NCBI GenBank assembly: GCA_036497565.1
Contig: DASXJE010000177.1
Span: 1 to 64,000, forward strand
Source: Mycobacteriales bacterium
Lineage (GTDB): Bacteria > Actinomycetota > Actinomycetes > Mycobacteriales > QHCD01
Reading direction: 5' to 3'
Length of the DNA: 64,000 nt
Shown here piece by piece: positions 54,150 through 62,902 of the stretch. The first letter of the stretch is position 1; every line of letters begins with the position of its first letter. A program made the translations under genes and the position numbers. Under the pieces are notes generated by a model. That model ran no database searches, had not been told where the DNA came from, and saw only the letters and a program-made list of their open reading frames with translations.

Positions 54150-54848
54150 ATGGTGGTCATGACCACAGCGACGTACGCCGACCTGCCGGATCTGGTCGCC
54201 CGGATGACCGGGGACGAGAAGCACGACCCGGCCTCCAACTCGACCCTCGACGTCTTGTGGGTGCTCTACGACCGGGTGTTACGCATCCCCGTCGACGCGC
54301 CCGACGACCCGGACCGCGACAGGTTCCTGCTGTCGAAGGGTCACGGGCCGATGAGCTACTACGCCGTGCTGGCCGCGCGCGGTTTCATCGACCCGGACCA
54401 GCTCGAGGGCTGGGGCGGCGTCGACTCGCGGCTGGGCAGGCATCCGGACCGGAACCTCCTGAACGGTGTCGAGATCTCCTCCGGATCGCTCGGGCACGGC
54501 CTACCGCTCGCCATCGGCGTCGCACTGGGGCTCCGCGCGCAAGGCCGCACCCGACCGCGGGTCGTCGTCCTCGTCGGTGACGCCGAGCTCGACGAAGGGA
54601 CCAATCAGGAGGCGATCGTCATGGCGGCACGCCTCGGGCTGGACCGTCTCACGGTCGTCGCGGTCGACAACTCGTCGGCGACATATGGCTGGCCGGACGG
54701 GATCGCCCGACGGTTCGCCGTCGAAGGCTGGGAGACGTCCACAGTGGACGGCCGCGACCACGACAAACTGGAAAGGGCGTTCGCCACCCCCCACGACGGC
54801 CACCCGCTCGCCGTGGTCGCCGTCGTCGAGAAGAAGGAGACCGCGTGA
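54150..54848 (+). CDS. Transketolase N-terminal (TPP-binding) subunit
   Basis: 232 residues; ATG 54150 or 54159. It carries the thiamine-diphosphate half of a split transketolase: DRFLLSKGHGPMSYYAVLAA, SSGSLGHGLPLAIGVALGL and the metal/TPP motif GDAELDEGTNQEAIVMAARL ending in VDNSS. With its partner it should transfer two-carbon units between sugar phosphates or a related ketol substrate. Split forms often act outside central metabolism. The SoxR box directly upstream suggests induction by redox stress. The partner gene overlaps its stop. Confidence 0.9.
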   Translation: MVVMTTATYADLPDLVARMTGDEKHDPASNSTLDVLWVLYDRVLRIPVDAPDDPDRDRFLLSKGHGPMSYYAVLAARGFIDPDQLEGWGGVDSRLGRHPDRNLLNGVEISSGSLGHGLPLAIGVALGLRAQGRTRPRVVVLVGDAELDEGTNQEAIVMAARLGLDRLTVVAVDNSSATYGWPDGIARRFAVEGWETSTVDGRDHDKLERAFATPHDGHPLAVVAVVEKKETA

Positions 54849-55789
54849 TGACCGCGACCACCACGACCGCAGCGACGACCCCGGCCACGATGCGCGATGC
54901 GTTCGCCGATGTCGTGTCGCAGGAGGTCGATGCCGACCCGAGATTGGCGCTCGTGCTCGCCGAGATCTCCGCCGACGCATTCACCGGCGTCGCCGCGCGG
55001 CACCCCGAGCGCGTGATCAACGTCGGGATCCGTGAGGCACTGATGATCTCGGTGGCCGGCGGTCTGGGGCTGACCGGCCTGCGTCCGATCGCGCACAGCT
55101 ACGCGCCGTTTCTCATCGAACGGGCCTTCGAGCAGGTCAAGCTCGATCTCGGCCACCAGGACGTCGAGGCGGTCCTCGTCAGCATCGGCGGCTCCTACGA
55201 CGTCTCGGCCGCCGGCCGCACCCACCAGTCTCCCGGTGACGTCGCGCTGCTCGACACGCTTCCCGGGTGGACCGTGCACGTGCCCGGCCACCCTGTTGAG
55301 GCCGCCGCGCTGCTCACCGATGCGGTCCGTGCCCGCGGCCGGGTCTACGTGCGGCTCTCGACCGAGACCAACGACGAACCGTTCGCCACTGCCGACGGGC
55401 GCCTCCGGGTCGTGCGGCGTGGCGGGCACGGCGTCGTCCTCGCCGTCGGACCCATGCTCTCGGCGACGCTCGCCGCCACTGCCGGTCTCGACGTCACGGT
55501 GCTCTACGCCGCCACGATCCGGCCGTTCGATGCGGCCGGGTTACGCGCGGCCGCGACCGGCGCCGAACCGGCGATCGTGCTCGTCGAGCCCTATCTGGCC
55601 GGAACGTCGGCGCACGTGATCGCGCGGGCGCTGCCCGACGTACCGCACCGGTTGCTCGGCCTGGGTGTGTCGCGGGACGCCGAACTCCGCCGCTACGGCA
55701 CGCCGGGCGACCACGCCGCCGCCCACGGGATCGACGCCGCCGGCATCGGCGCGGCGGTACGCCGGTTCCTCGCCCTATCGGCGGGCTGA
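54848..55789 (+). CDS. Transketolase C-terminal (pyrimidine-binding) subunit
   Basis: 313 residues from ATG 54848 (GTG 54845 also possible); AAGGAG lies eight bases upstream and the start overlaps the previous stop. It has the transketolase central and C-terminal domains: VLAEISADAFTGVAARHPE, VGIREALMISVAGGLGLTG, SIGGSYDVSAAGRTHQSPGD and VLYAATIRPFDAAGLRAA. The conserved glutamate of the pyrimidine domain corresponds to IREA. The two chains form one enzyme. Which sugar phosphate is used cannot be told. Confidence 0.9.
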   Translation: MTATTTTAATTPATMRDAFADVVSQEVDADPRLALVLAEISADAFTGVAARHPERVINVGIREALMISVAGGLGLTGLRPIAHSYAPFLIERAFEQVKLDLGHQDVEAVLVSIGGSYDVSAAGRTHQSPGDVALLDTLPGWTVHVPGHPVEAAALLTDAVRARGRVYVRLSTETNDEPFATADGRLRVVRRGGHGVVLAVGPMLSATLAATAGLDVTVLYAATIRPFDAAGLRAAATGAEPAIVLVEPYLAGTSAHVIARALPDVPHRLLGLGVSRDAELRRYGTPGDHAAAHGIDAAGIGAAVRRFLALSAG

Positions 55790-55817
55790 GCGACTCGGTG
55801 CGGCGGGTGGCGCCCGG

Positions 55818-56486
55818 TCAGTCGAGGAAGACGCAGAACTCGTTGCCCTCGGGATCGGCCGCGACGTGCCATTCGATCTCGTCGTCGCGCGGGCGGATCA
55901 CGGTGGCGCCGTAGTCGAGCAGCGGCGGCAGAGCGTCGGCCAGGACGTCGGGGTGGATGCGGTTCTTGACCGTCTTCGGCTCGGGGACCGCATCGAAGAC
56001 GATGCTCTCGAACGGCGCCTGGTCGATGCCCTCGACCGACCACCACGGCTCGCCGTCATCGTGCCCGACCTTCGCGCCGAGCAGGCCGGCCCACCACTGC
56101 GCCTGCGCGCGGGCGTCGTGGGCGTCGATGTTCACTTCGTACAGCCGGTAGTCCGGCACCGCGGCGCGGGTGAATGCGCAGAACTCGCCGCCCTCGGGGT
56201 CGGCCATGACCGTCCAGCCGTCGAGCGGTGCGATGATCCGGGCCCCGAGCGCCTCGAGGTCGGCCACGGATCCGGTGTGCACGTCGAGGTGCATCCGCTG
56301 CTTGACCGTCCGCGGCTCGGGCACCCGGTTGATCCAGATGGTGTGCTGCGGTGTCGGTCCGGTCAGCCGGATGGTGCCTCCGACGAGCTGCTCGGCGGCG
56401 AGTCCGAGCGCCGCCGCCCAGAAGCCGCCGAGCACCGCGGGATCGGTCGCGTCCACGCACAGATCTTTGAACCGCGCCAGTGTCAT
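55818..56486 (-). CDS. Tandem VOC (glyoxalase-like) protein
   Basis: 222 residues with two VOC modules, ~1-110 and ~115-222. Each ends in the same way, ADPEGGEFCAF and ADPEGNEFCVFLD, and both contain PEPRTVKQRMHLDV / PEPKTVKNRIHPDV. This glyoxalase_6 type occurs widely in actinobacteria; members may bind or modify small molecules or drugs, and no activity can be assigned. It converges with the transketolase gene, 28 bp apart, and follows the MarR gene by 20 bp on the same strand. Confidence 0.87.
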   Translation of the reverse strand: MTLARFKDLCVDATDPAVLGGFWAAALGLAAEQLVGGTIRLTGPTPQHTIWINRVPEPRTVKQRMHLDVHTGSVADLEALGARIIAPLDGWTVMADPEGGEFCAFTRAAVPDYRLYEVNIDAHDARAQAQWWAGLLGAKVGHDDGEPWWSVEGIDQAPFESIVFDAVPEPKTVKNRIHPDVLADALPPLLDYGATVIRPRDDEIEWHVAADPEGNEFCVFLD

Positions 56487-56506
56487 GGGCCGACCCTAAC
56501 GGTCGG

Positions 56507-56947
56507 TCACTCGGGTGGGGAGGACGCCGAACCGGCCATCACCTGGTCGAGCGTCCGGGCGAAGAGGCGGAGTTGTTCGAGGTGCAACCGCGACAGTGAC
56601 TCCACGGCGCGGGTGCCCTCGTCGGTCAGCTGGATTCGGACGATGCGGCCGTCGCGGGGATCGGCGTTGCGGGTGATGAACCCGGCGCGCTGCACCCGGT
56701 TGCACAGCTCAACGGCACTGTGGGGCCGGACGAGCAGGGCGTCGGCAATGTCGCCGATCGTAGGACCGTCCGGGTCCTGATGCCCGCGTACGGCGAGCAT
56801 CAGCTGATGCCAGGCCGGGGTGAGTCCCTGCGCGGCGACCTGCTCGTCGCTCCAGCGCTCGAAGCGGCGCAGGGTCATGCGAAACTTCAGCAGCCGCTGG
56901 AAGTCGGCGTCGGTCAGCGCGGGTACGACAACGGCAGGATCGCTCAC
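56507..56947 (-). CDS. MarR-family regulator
   Basis: 146 residues; AAGGAGG precedes GTG 56947 by five bases. A long upstream extension is only a shadow of dnaE2. The winged helix is recognisable: TPAWHQLMLAVRGHQDPDGP, TIGDIADALLVRPHSAVELC, GFITRNADPRDGRIVRIQLT. MarR proteins respond to phenolics, lipids or oxidants and usually repress neighbours. It is followed by the VOC gene 20 bp downstream, so the two probably form an operon. Whether it also controls the ABC exporter is unknown. Confidence 0.9.
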   Translation of the reverse strand: MSDPAVVVPALTDADFQRLLKFRMTLRRFERWSDEQVAAQGLTPAWHQLMLAVRGHQDPDGPTIGDIADALLVRPHSAVELCNRVQRAGFITRNADPRDGRIVRIQLTDEGTRAVESLSRLHLEQLRLFARTLDQVMAGSASSPPE

Positions 56948-57057
56948 GTGATCCTCCTTGCGGCGACGGCATGCCGGGCGGAAGAACCGGTGCCGTGCAG
57001 CGTAAGCGATATGAGACCGCGGCGTGGGCGACTGCAGGAGACGACCTGTCGGCGGTG

Positions 57058-60000
57058 TCAGCGGAAGTCGCGGGAGCGGGTCGCTGCAGTGAGCGGGAGT
57101 CGCGTGATCCGCTCCGCGACGACGTTGATCACCCCCTCGACCTTTTCGAGTCGACCACGGATCAGCAGCGCGCTGGATTCGCGAGCCACCCGTCGGTGCC
57201 GACGCCACACGCCCTGGCCACAGATGACGTTGACCAGCCCGGTTTCGTCCTCGAGGTTGAGGAACGTCGTCCCGCCGGCGGTCGACGGTCGCTGGCGATG
57301 GGTCACCACCCCGCCGACCAGCACCCGATCCCCGTGCGGGACGTCGCGCAGCCGGCCGGCGGGTACGACGCCCATCTCCTCGAGCCGATCCCGGACGTAC
57401 TGGGTGGGGTAGCTGTCCGGGGAGATGCTGGTCGCCCACAGGTCGGCCAGCGTGGTCTCCGGCGGTGTCATCGTGGGCAGCGTCGGCGGATCGGCGCCGA
57501 TCCCCAGCCCGGCCAGCCGATCGGGTCGCTCGGTGGCCACCATCCCCGCGGCCCACAACGCCCGCCGGCGGTCCAACCCGAACGAGCCGAACGCTCCCGC
57601 CGTCGCCAGCGCCTCGACCTGCGGCGTGGTCAGTGCGGTACGGCGGACCAGGTCGGCCATGTCGGCGTAGGGCCGCCCGTCGGCGATCCGCTCCGCGACC
57701 TCCTCGCCGAGATGGCGCACCGACGACAGCCCCAGCCGGATCACCGGTTCGCACTCACCCGCCCGCCCCAGCGGAGTGGGACCCGCGTCGGGCGGAAGCG
57801 GCGTACCCGGCTCCAGCGTCGCGAGCGCCGCGGAGGCGTTGATGTCGGGCCCGCGCACGGACAGCCCGTGCCGGCGGGCGTCGGCGACCAGCGACTGCGG
57901 GGAGTAGAAGCCCATCGGCTGGGCGTTGAGCAGCGCGGCGTAGAACGCCGCCGGGTAGTAGCGCTTGAGCCAGCAACTGGAGTAGACGATGTAGGCGAAG
58001 CTGATCGCGTGGCTCTCGGCGAATCCGAAGTTGGCGAACGCCGCCAGCTTGTCGAAGATCTCGTCGGCCACCGCGCCGGTGATGCCGTTGGCCGCCATTC
58101 CGTCGTAGAGCCGGGCCCGCAGCTTCTCCATCCGCTCCGTCGAGCGCCGTGACCCCATGGCGCGGCGAATCAGATCGGCCTCGTCGGGCGAGCAGCCGGC
58201 CACGTCGATCGCCAGCTCCATCAGCTGCTCCTGGAACAGCGGTACGCCGAGAGTCTTCGACAGCGACCGCTCCATCAGCGGATGGGCGTATTTCGGGTCC
58301 TCCTGTCCATTGCGGCGGCGGATGTAGGGATGTACCGACCCGCCCTGGATGGGGCCGGGGCGGATCAGCGCCACCTCTACCACGAGGTCGTAGAACTCCC
58401 GTGGCTTCAGCCGGGGCAGGGTGGCCATCTGCGCCCGGCTCTCGATCTGGAACACCCCGACCGTGTCCGCGGCGCAGATCATGGCGAACACGGCTTCGTC
58501 GTCGGGCGGCAGCATGGCGAGGTCGACCTCGACGCCGTGGTGTTCGCGGATGAGTTCGAGGGTGCCTTGCAGCGCCGAGAGCATGCCGAGCCCGAGCAGG
58601 TCGAACTTCACCAGCCCGGTGGCCGCGCAGTCGTCCTTGTCCCACTGCAGCACGCTGCGACCGGGCATCCGGGCCCACTCCACCGGGCACACCTCGATCA
58701 CCGGGCGGTCGCAGATGACCATGCCGCCGGAATGCAGACCGAGATGGCGGGGGAAGCCCTGCAGTTGCTCGGCCAACGCGACCACGTCGGGCGGGATGTC
58801 GTGGTCGGGACCCGCGGAGTCGTCGCCGATCGCGGGGAGGGCGTGCCCCCACCCTTCGATCTGCTTGGACCAGGCGTCCTGCTGGCCGGGGGAGTAGCCC
58901 AGCGCCTTGGCCATGTCGCGGACCGCCGACCGGGGTCGGTAGGTGATGACGTCGGCCACCTGCGCGGCGTTGTCCCGCCCGTAGCGCTGGTAGACGTATT
59001 GGATCACCTCCTCGCGCCGCCCCGACGCGATGTCGAGGTCGATGTCGGGCGGGCCGTCCCGCTCGGGGGCGAGGAACCGCTCGAAGAGCAGGTGGTAGCG
59101 CACCGCGTCGACGCAGGTGATGCCGAGGGCGAAACACACCGCGGAGTTGGCGGCGGATCCGCGGCCCTGGCAGAGGATGCCCTCGCGCTGAGCGAACTGC
59201 ACGATGTCGTGGACGACGAGGAAGTATCCGGGGAACCCGAGCCGCTCGATCGTGGCCAGCTCGTGATCGAGCTGGGCGTAGGCCCCGGGGATCCGCTCGT
59301 CGTCGCGGGGCCCGTAGCGCACCGCGGCGCCCTGCCAGGTGAGCTCGGCGAGCCAGCTTGCCTCGGTGTGGCCGGGCGGCACCGGGAAGTCGGGCAGCCG
59401 GGGAGCGACCAGCCGCAGGTCGAACGCGCATTCCCTGCCCAGCGCTGCCGCCCGGGCCACCGCACCCGGGAGCCGGGTGAAGCGGGCCGCCATCTCCGCC
59501 CCGGAACGCAGGTAGGTCGCCCCGGCCGCCGGCAGCCAGCCGTCCATCTCCTCCAGGCTGCGGCGGGCCCGCACCGCCGCCAATGCCGCGGCCAGTCGGC
59601 CCCGCGAGGGGGTCGCGTAGTGCGCGTTGGTGGTGGCGACGACGTCCACACCGGCCCGGTGCGCCAGCTCGGCCAGCGCGTCGGCCCGCTCGGTGTCCTC
59701 GGGGGTGCCGTGATCCCACACCTCGACGGCGATGTGGTCGCGGCCGAACTCCGCGATCAGCCGGTCGAGCGCACGGGTCGCGGCATCGGCCCCGCCCCGG
59801 GCCAACGCGGCCGGGACGATCCCCTTCCGGCAGCCGGTGAGCACCTGCCAGTGCCCCGCGGAACCGGCCGCGAGCTCGGCGAGGTCGTAGACCGGCTTTC
59901 CCTTCTCCCCACCGGCCCGCTGCCCGATGCTGATCGCGGCTGCCAGCCGGTGGTAGCCCTCCGGGTCGCGGGCGAGGACGACGAGGTGGTCGCCCTCGGG

Positions 60001-60414
60001 GTCGGCGACGCCGTTCTGCGGCTGGGACAGGCCCAGGGACAGCTCGGCTCCGAACACTGTCGACAGCCCCACTCCCGCGGCGGCTTCGGCGAACCGGACC
60101 ACGCCGTACAACCCGTCGTGGTCGGTGAGGGCGAGCGCCTGCAGGCCGAGCTCGGCGGCGGTCTCGGCCATCTCCTCGGGGTGGCTGGCGCCGTCGAGGA
60201 AACTGAAGTTGGAGTGGGCGTGCAGCTCGGCGTAGGGCGGACCCGGGTTACGCCCGGCAGCGGCAGATCCGGACGGGACGGGCGGGACGTAGGGCTCGCG
60301 GACCCGCGACCACGCGGGGCTGTCGCCGCCGTCACCGGGGGACTCGGGCCGGGGACGGCCGGAGAGCCGGCGTTCGAGCTCCGACCACGGGATCGGCGGA
60401 TTCTGCCACCCCAT
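57058..60414 (-). CDS. dnaE2: Error-prone DNA polymerase DnaE2 (ImuC)
   Basis: 1118 residues. The PHP domain is near the N-terminus (AELHAHSNFSFLDGASHPEE, ALTDHDGLYGVVRF). The polymerase core has PDIDLDIASGRREEVIQYVY with the catalytic aspartates, then GRSVLQWDKDDCAATGLVKF. An OB-fold ends the chain (TGLVNVICGQGVWRRHRRVA). Length and motifs fit DnaE2, not the replicative DnaE1. It extends DNA past lesions together with ImuA' and ImuB, at the cost of mutations. The start codon closes a ladder of mini-ORFs that begins at the imuB stop; no ribosome site of its own is visible. Confidence 0.95.
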   Translation of the reverse strand: MGWQNPPIPWSELERRLSGRPRPESPGDGGDSPAWSRVREPYVPPVPSGSAAAGRNPGPPYAELHAHSNFSFLDGASHPEEMAETAAELGLQALALTDHDGLYGVVRFAEAAAGVGLSTVFGAELSLGLSQPQNGVADPEGDHLVVLARDPEGYHRLAAAISIGQRAGGEKGKPVYDLAELAAGSAGHWQVLTGCRKGIVPAALARGGADAATRALDRLIAEFGRDHIAVEVWDHGTPEDTERADALAELAHRAGVDVVATTNAHYATPSRGRLAAALAAVRARRSLEEMDGWLPAAGATYLRSGAEMAARFTRLPGAVARAAALGRECAFDLRLVAPRLPDFPVPPGHTEASWLAELTWQGAAVRYGPRDDERIPGAYAQLDHELATIERLGFPGYFLVVHDIVQFAQREGILCQGRGSAANSAVCFALGITCVDAVRYHLLFERFLAPERDGPPDIDLDIASGRREEVIQYVYQRYGRDNAAQVADVITYRPRSAVRDMAKALGYSPGQQDAWSKQIEGWGHALPAIGDDSAGPDHDIPPDVVALAEQLQGFPRHLGLHSGGMVICDRPVIEVCPVEWARMPGRSVLQWDKDDCAATGLVKFDLLGLGMLSALQGTLELIREHHGVEVDLAMLPPDDEAVFAMICAADTVGVFQIESRAQMATLPRLKPREFYDLVVEVALIRPGPIQGGSVHPYIRRRNGQEDPKYAHPLMERSLSKTLGVPLFQEQLMELAIDVAGCSPDEADLIRRAMGSRRSTERMEKLRARLYDGMAANGITGAVADEIFDKLAAFANFGFAESHAISFAYIVYSSCWLKRYYPAAFYAALLNAQPMGFYSPQSLVADARRHGLSVRGPDINASAALATLEPGTPLPPDAGPTPLGRAGECEPVIRLGLSSVRHLGEEVAERIADGRPYADMADLVRRTALTTPQVEALATAGAFGSFGLDRRRALWAAGMVATERPDRLAGLGIGADPPTLPTMTPPETTLADLWATSISPDSYPTQYVRDRLEEMGVVPAGRLRDVPHGDRVLVGGVVTHRQRPSTAGGTTFLNLEDETGLVNVICGQGVWRRHRRVARESSALLIRGRLEKVEGVINVVAERITRLPLTAATRSRDFR

Positions 60415-60458
60415 TAGTCGTGGCCCATCAGTCGTGGCCCATTAGTAGTGGCCCATCA
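60412..60458 (-). repeat. 14-bp tandem repeat forming three overlapping mini-ORFs between imuB and dnaE2
   Basis: On the minus strand the unit ATGGGCCACKACTR repeats every 14 bp. From the imuB stop the stop/start overlaps are TGATG, TAATG, TGATG and TAATG, the last being the dnaE2 start. Mini-ORFs are 60456-60442 (M-G-H-Y-stop), 60442-60428 (M-G-H-D-stop) and 60428-60414 (M-G-H-D-stop). No Shine-Dalgarno sequence lies within the repeats. Confidence 0.9.
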
Positions 60459-62039
60459 GTCGTACACCGCTTCGATCCACCAGCGGCTGCGCTCGACCGT
60501 GAGCAGTCGGGCGGTGCCGTCGGCGGTCACCATCTGGAACCGGGCGTGCCGGCGGCCGGTGCGGTCCCACCACCGTTCGTCGACCGGCCACGGGCCGGCC
60601 CACGCGACGACGTCATGGACCGATGCCGGCGCCGCCCCCTCCGGCACCAGCCGGGCGGGGGGCCGGGTGACCACGCAGCGGCCGGTGATGCCGACCGGAG
60701 CGCCGGCGGCGTCGACGACGGTGACCGGCTGAGGCCGGGCCAGCACGGTGGCCGGCGACGGTGCCGGCAGCCGGCCGGGCCAGGGTTGGACCGGATCCTG
60801 GTCGGCCCGGCGCGGCTCACCCCACGGCACCAGCTGCATCTGCTCGCCGGCCCCCCGACCTCCGGCGATGACCGCGGTCAGCACCGCGTCCGGCCCGAGC
60901 AGACCCTGGACATGGGTCAGCGACCGGTCGGCGCGCTCACCGGACTCCCCGGTCCCGCCCCACAGACCGAGTTGTTGACCGGCGTGGGGCAGCACCTGCT
61001 CGGGGAGCAGAGACAGCTCGACGATGCCCGCTGTCGGCCCGGCGACCGATCTGGGTCGCGCGGTCGAGTCGGTCAGCCAGCCGCCCAACTGCCAGCGCAC
61101 CCGGTCGGCGATCGCAGCGGCGGACAGGGCGCCCTCATGCCGCCAGCATCGGGTCAGCTCCTCCCCGTGCTCGGTGCGGGCGGTGATGCGCAGCCGCAGA
61201 CACCCCAACCCGCGGGAGGTGAGTCGGTCGTGAAACTGCCCGGCGAGCGCCTTCGCGGCGAACGCCGCGGTGTCCACCCGCTCCACCGGAGGGTCGAAAG
61301 CGGTGGCGGCGACCAGATCGGGCGGGGGCCTGCGGGCGGCCAGCGGCCGGGCGTCCTGTCCGCGGGCCAACCGGTGGGCGAGCCCCCCGTCCGCACCGAA
61401 CCTGTTTCCCACATCGCGGGTCGACAGCGCGGCGAACGCACCCAAGGTGGTGATCCCGAGGCGGCGCAGCAGGTCGGTGAGCTCGGGCCGATCCAGCATC
61501 TCCACCGGCTGCCCGGCGAGGAAGCCCGGCGACCCACCCGGTGGCACGACCGTCACCGCCGTCTCTCCCGCGGCGCTACGTGCCGCCAACGTCGCCGCGA
61601 GTACGCCGTCGGCGACCCCGATCCGCACCGGGACGCCGCACGTCTGCGCCAGCCGACCGGCGAGGTGCTCGGCCACCGCGGCGTCACCGCCGTAGTAGCG
61701 GGCCGGACCTCGTGCGGACACCGCAACCACCCCGGGCCGCAGCACCTCGACGCCGGGGCAGGACTCCTCGACCACGGCGACCACCGGCTCGAAGGACCGG
61801 GCATCCCGATCCGGGTCGTGCACCAGCACCGCCAACTCGGGACACCGGCTCTGCGCCTCCCGGCGACGCAGGCCACGACGTACCCCCTCCGCGCGGGCAC
61901 CCGCCGAGCAGGCCAGCACCTGACCGCCGGCCAGCACCGCGGCCGGAACGTCGTCGGCCACCTCTCCGGCGAGGACGGCGGAGAGCACCGGCCAGTCGGG
62001 ACACCACACCACGATCATGCGGACGGCGTATTCGCTCAT
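60456..62039 (-). CDS. imuB: Mutasome accessory protein ImuB (inactive Y-family polymerase)
   Basis: 527 residues from ATG 62039, one base after the imuA' stop. It resembles a Y-family DNA polymerase but starts VVWCPDWPV, without the catalytic DxD of active members. AVSARGPARYYGGDAAVAEH, IGVADGVLAATLAARS and a helix-hairpin-helix region (ELTDLLRRLGITTLGAFAAL) follow, and the C-terminal ~150 residues are ImuB-specific. A possible sliding-clamp motif is QQLGLWGG. ImuB links DnaE2 and ImuA' to the clamp at lesions. The stop codon starts the mini-ORF ladder. Confidence 0.92.
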   Translation of the reverse strand: MSEYAVRMIVVWCPDWPVLSAVLAGEVADDVPAAVLAGGQVLACSAGARAEGVRRGLRRREAQSRCPELAVLVHDPDRDARSFEPVVAVVEESCPGVEVLRPGVVAVSARGPARYYGGDAAVAEHLAGRLAQTCGVPVRIGVADGVLAATLAARSAAGETAVTVVPPGGSPGFLAGQPVEMLDRPELTDLLRRLGITTLGAFAALSTRDVGNRFGADGGLAHRLARGQDARPLAARRPPPDLVAATAFDPPVERVDTAAFAAKALAGQFHDRLTSRGLGCLRLRITARTEHGEELTRCWRHEGALSAAAIADRVRWQLGGWLTDSTARPRSVAGPTAGIVELSLLPEQVLPHAGQQLGLWGGTGESGERADRSLTHVQGLLGPDAVLTAVIAGGRGAGEQMQLVPWGEPRRADQDPVQPWPGRLPAPSPATVLARPQPVTVVDAAGAPVGITGRCVVTRPPARLVPEGAAPASVHDVVAWAGPWPVDERWWDRTGRRHARFQMVTADGTARLLTVERSRWWIEAVYD

Positions 62040-62040
62040 G

Positions 62041-62844
62041 TCACACCGCCGCGACGTGCAACTCGGCCGGTCCGTCGGCAGACCCGTCGATCGGGGTCGG
62101 GGCGGGAGCCACACCGCCGTTCCACGCCGGCAGCCACAACTCGGTCTGCCGCGGCCGGGTGGCGGCACCGCGGCCCCGTGCGTGGACCACCAGCCGGCGG
62201 GCCCGCAGCCGACCCGTGCCACCAGCCAATCCGCTCCACCGGCTACCGGCGGCGGACAGTCGGGCGTCGGCACCTTCCCAGGAACCGAGCGACACCAACA
62301 CGGTGCCCCGCTCGCGGGCCCGCGCCGCCAGCCGCCGGGCCTCCCCACCGCTGACCCGCGCCGGCGGGCGCACGACGACCACGTCCATCCCGTCGAGCAG
62401 CGCGGCGACCACCGCGGCCCACTGCGATCCGGGGGAGGGGACGAGCGCGAGCCGCTCCAGCGCGACCCCCGCCTCGGCGATGGCCCGGGCGCCGAGAGTC
62501 GGTACGCCGACCACGGCGCACCAGCCACCCGCCTGGGACGGGCCGGCCAGCAACGCCAGCGCGAGCGCGGTCGACTTCTCGATCGTCACCGTGGTGCCCG
62601 CGCGCAGCCCACCTTCCGGCAACAGGGTCGCGAGGGCGGGCAGTACCGGCAACAGTCGCCGCGTGGCCGGCGCGCCGACGGCCGGATGGCCCGCCCGGGT
62701 GACCGCCCGCGACAGGGACCCCGGCGATAGGGACCCCGGGGACGGCTTGTGGCTGCGGGTGTCCGGCACCGCGGGAACGGGGCGCAACATGCGGGCCGTG
62801 CTCTGGTCGGGCTCGAGCGGCGCATGCTCAGTGGTGCGGGACAC
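62041..62844 (-). CDS. imuA': Mutasome accessory protein ImuA'
   Basis: 267 residues. I chose GTG 62844 because the promoter predicts a transcript starting there; GTG 62862 lies inside the LexA box and is unlikely. It is a RecA-like accessory protein without an obvious Walker A; LLPEGGLRAGTTVTIEKS and ALALALLAGPSQAGGWCAVV show the RecA-like core. A short repeat, SPGSLSPGSLS, lies near residue 40. ImuA' works with ImuB and DnaE2 in SOS-induced translesion synthesis. It opens the three-gene operon. Confidence 0.9.
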   Translation of the reverse strand: MSRTTEHAPLEPDQSTARMLRPVPAVPDTRSHKPSPGSLSPGSLSRAVTRAGHPAVGAPATRRLLPVLPALATLLPEGGLRAGTTVTIEKSTALALALLAGPSQAGGWCAVVGVPTLGARAIAEAGVALERLALVPSPGSQWAAVVAALLDGMDVVVVRPPARVSGGEARRLAARARERGTVLVSLGSWEGADARLSAAGSRWSGLAGGTGRLRARRLVVHARGRGAATRPRQTELWLPAWNGGVAPAPTPIDGSADGPAELHVAAV

Positions 62845-62879
62845 CTTCGAAGTATCGAACACATGTTCGAAAACGTCAA
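62842..62879 (-). promoter_or_regulatory. SOS promoter with LexA box, leaderless start
   Basis: On the minus strand the order is -35 TTGACG (62874-62879), 17 bp, -10 GATACT (62851-62856), six bases, then GTG 62844. The LexA box TCGAAC-AT-GT-GTTCGA (62855-62870) is a perfect palindrome of the actinobacterial/Bacillus type. It overlaps the spacer and one end of the -10, so bound LexA would block RNA polymerase. Confidence 0.88.
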
Positions 62880-62902
62880 TCGAGCAGGGCCGGCTGGCCG
62901 GG

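Noticed and set aside
58282-62354. Two long plus-strand frames (711 and 644 codons) opposite dnaE2 and imuB
   Set aside because: Both are antisense to genes with clear family motifs and show no recognisable protein features.
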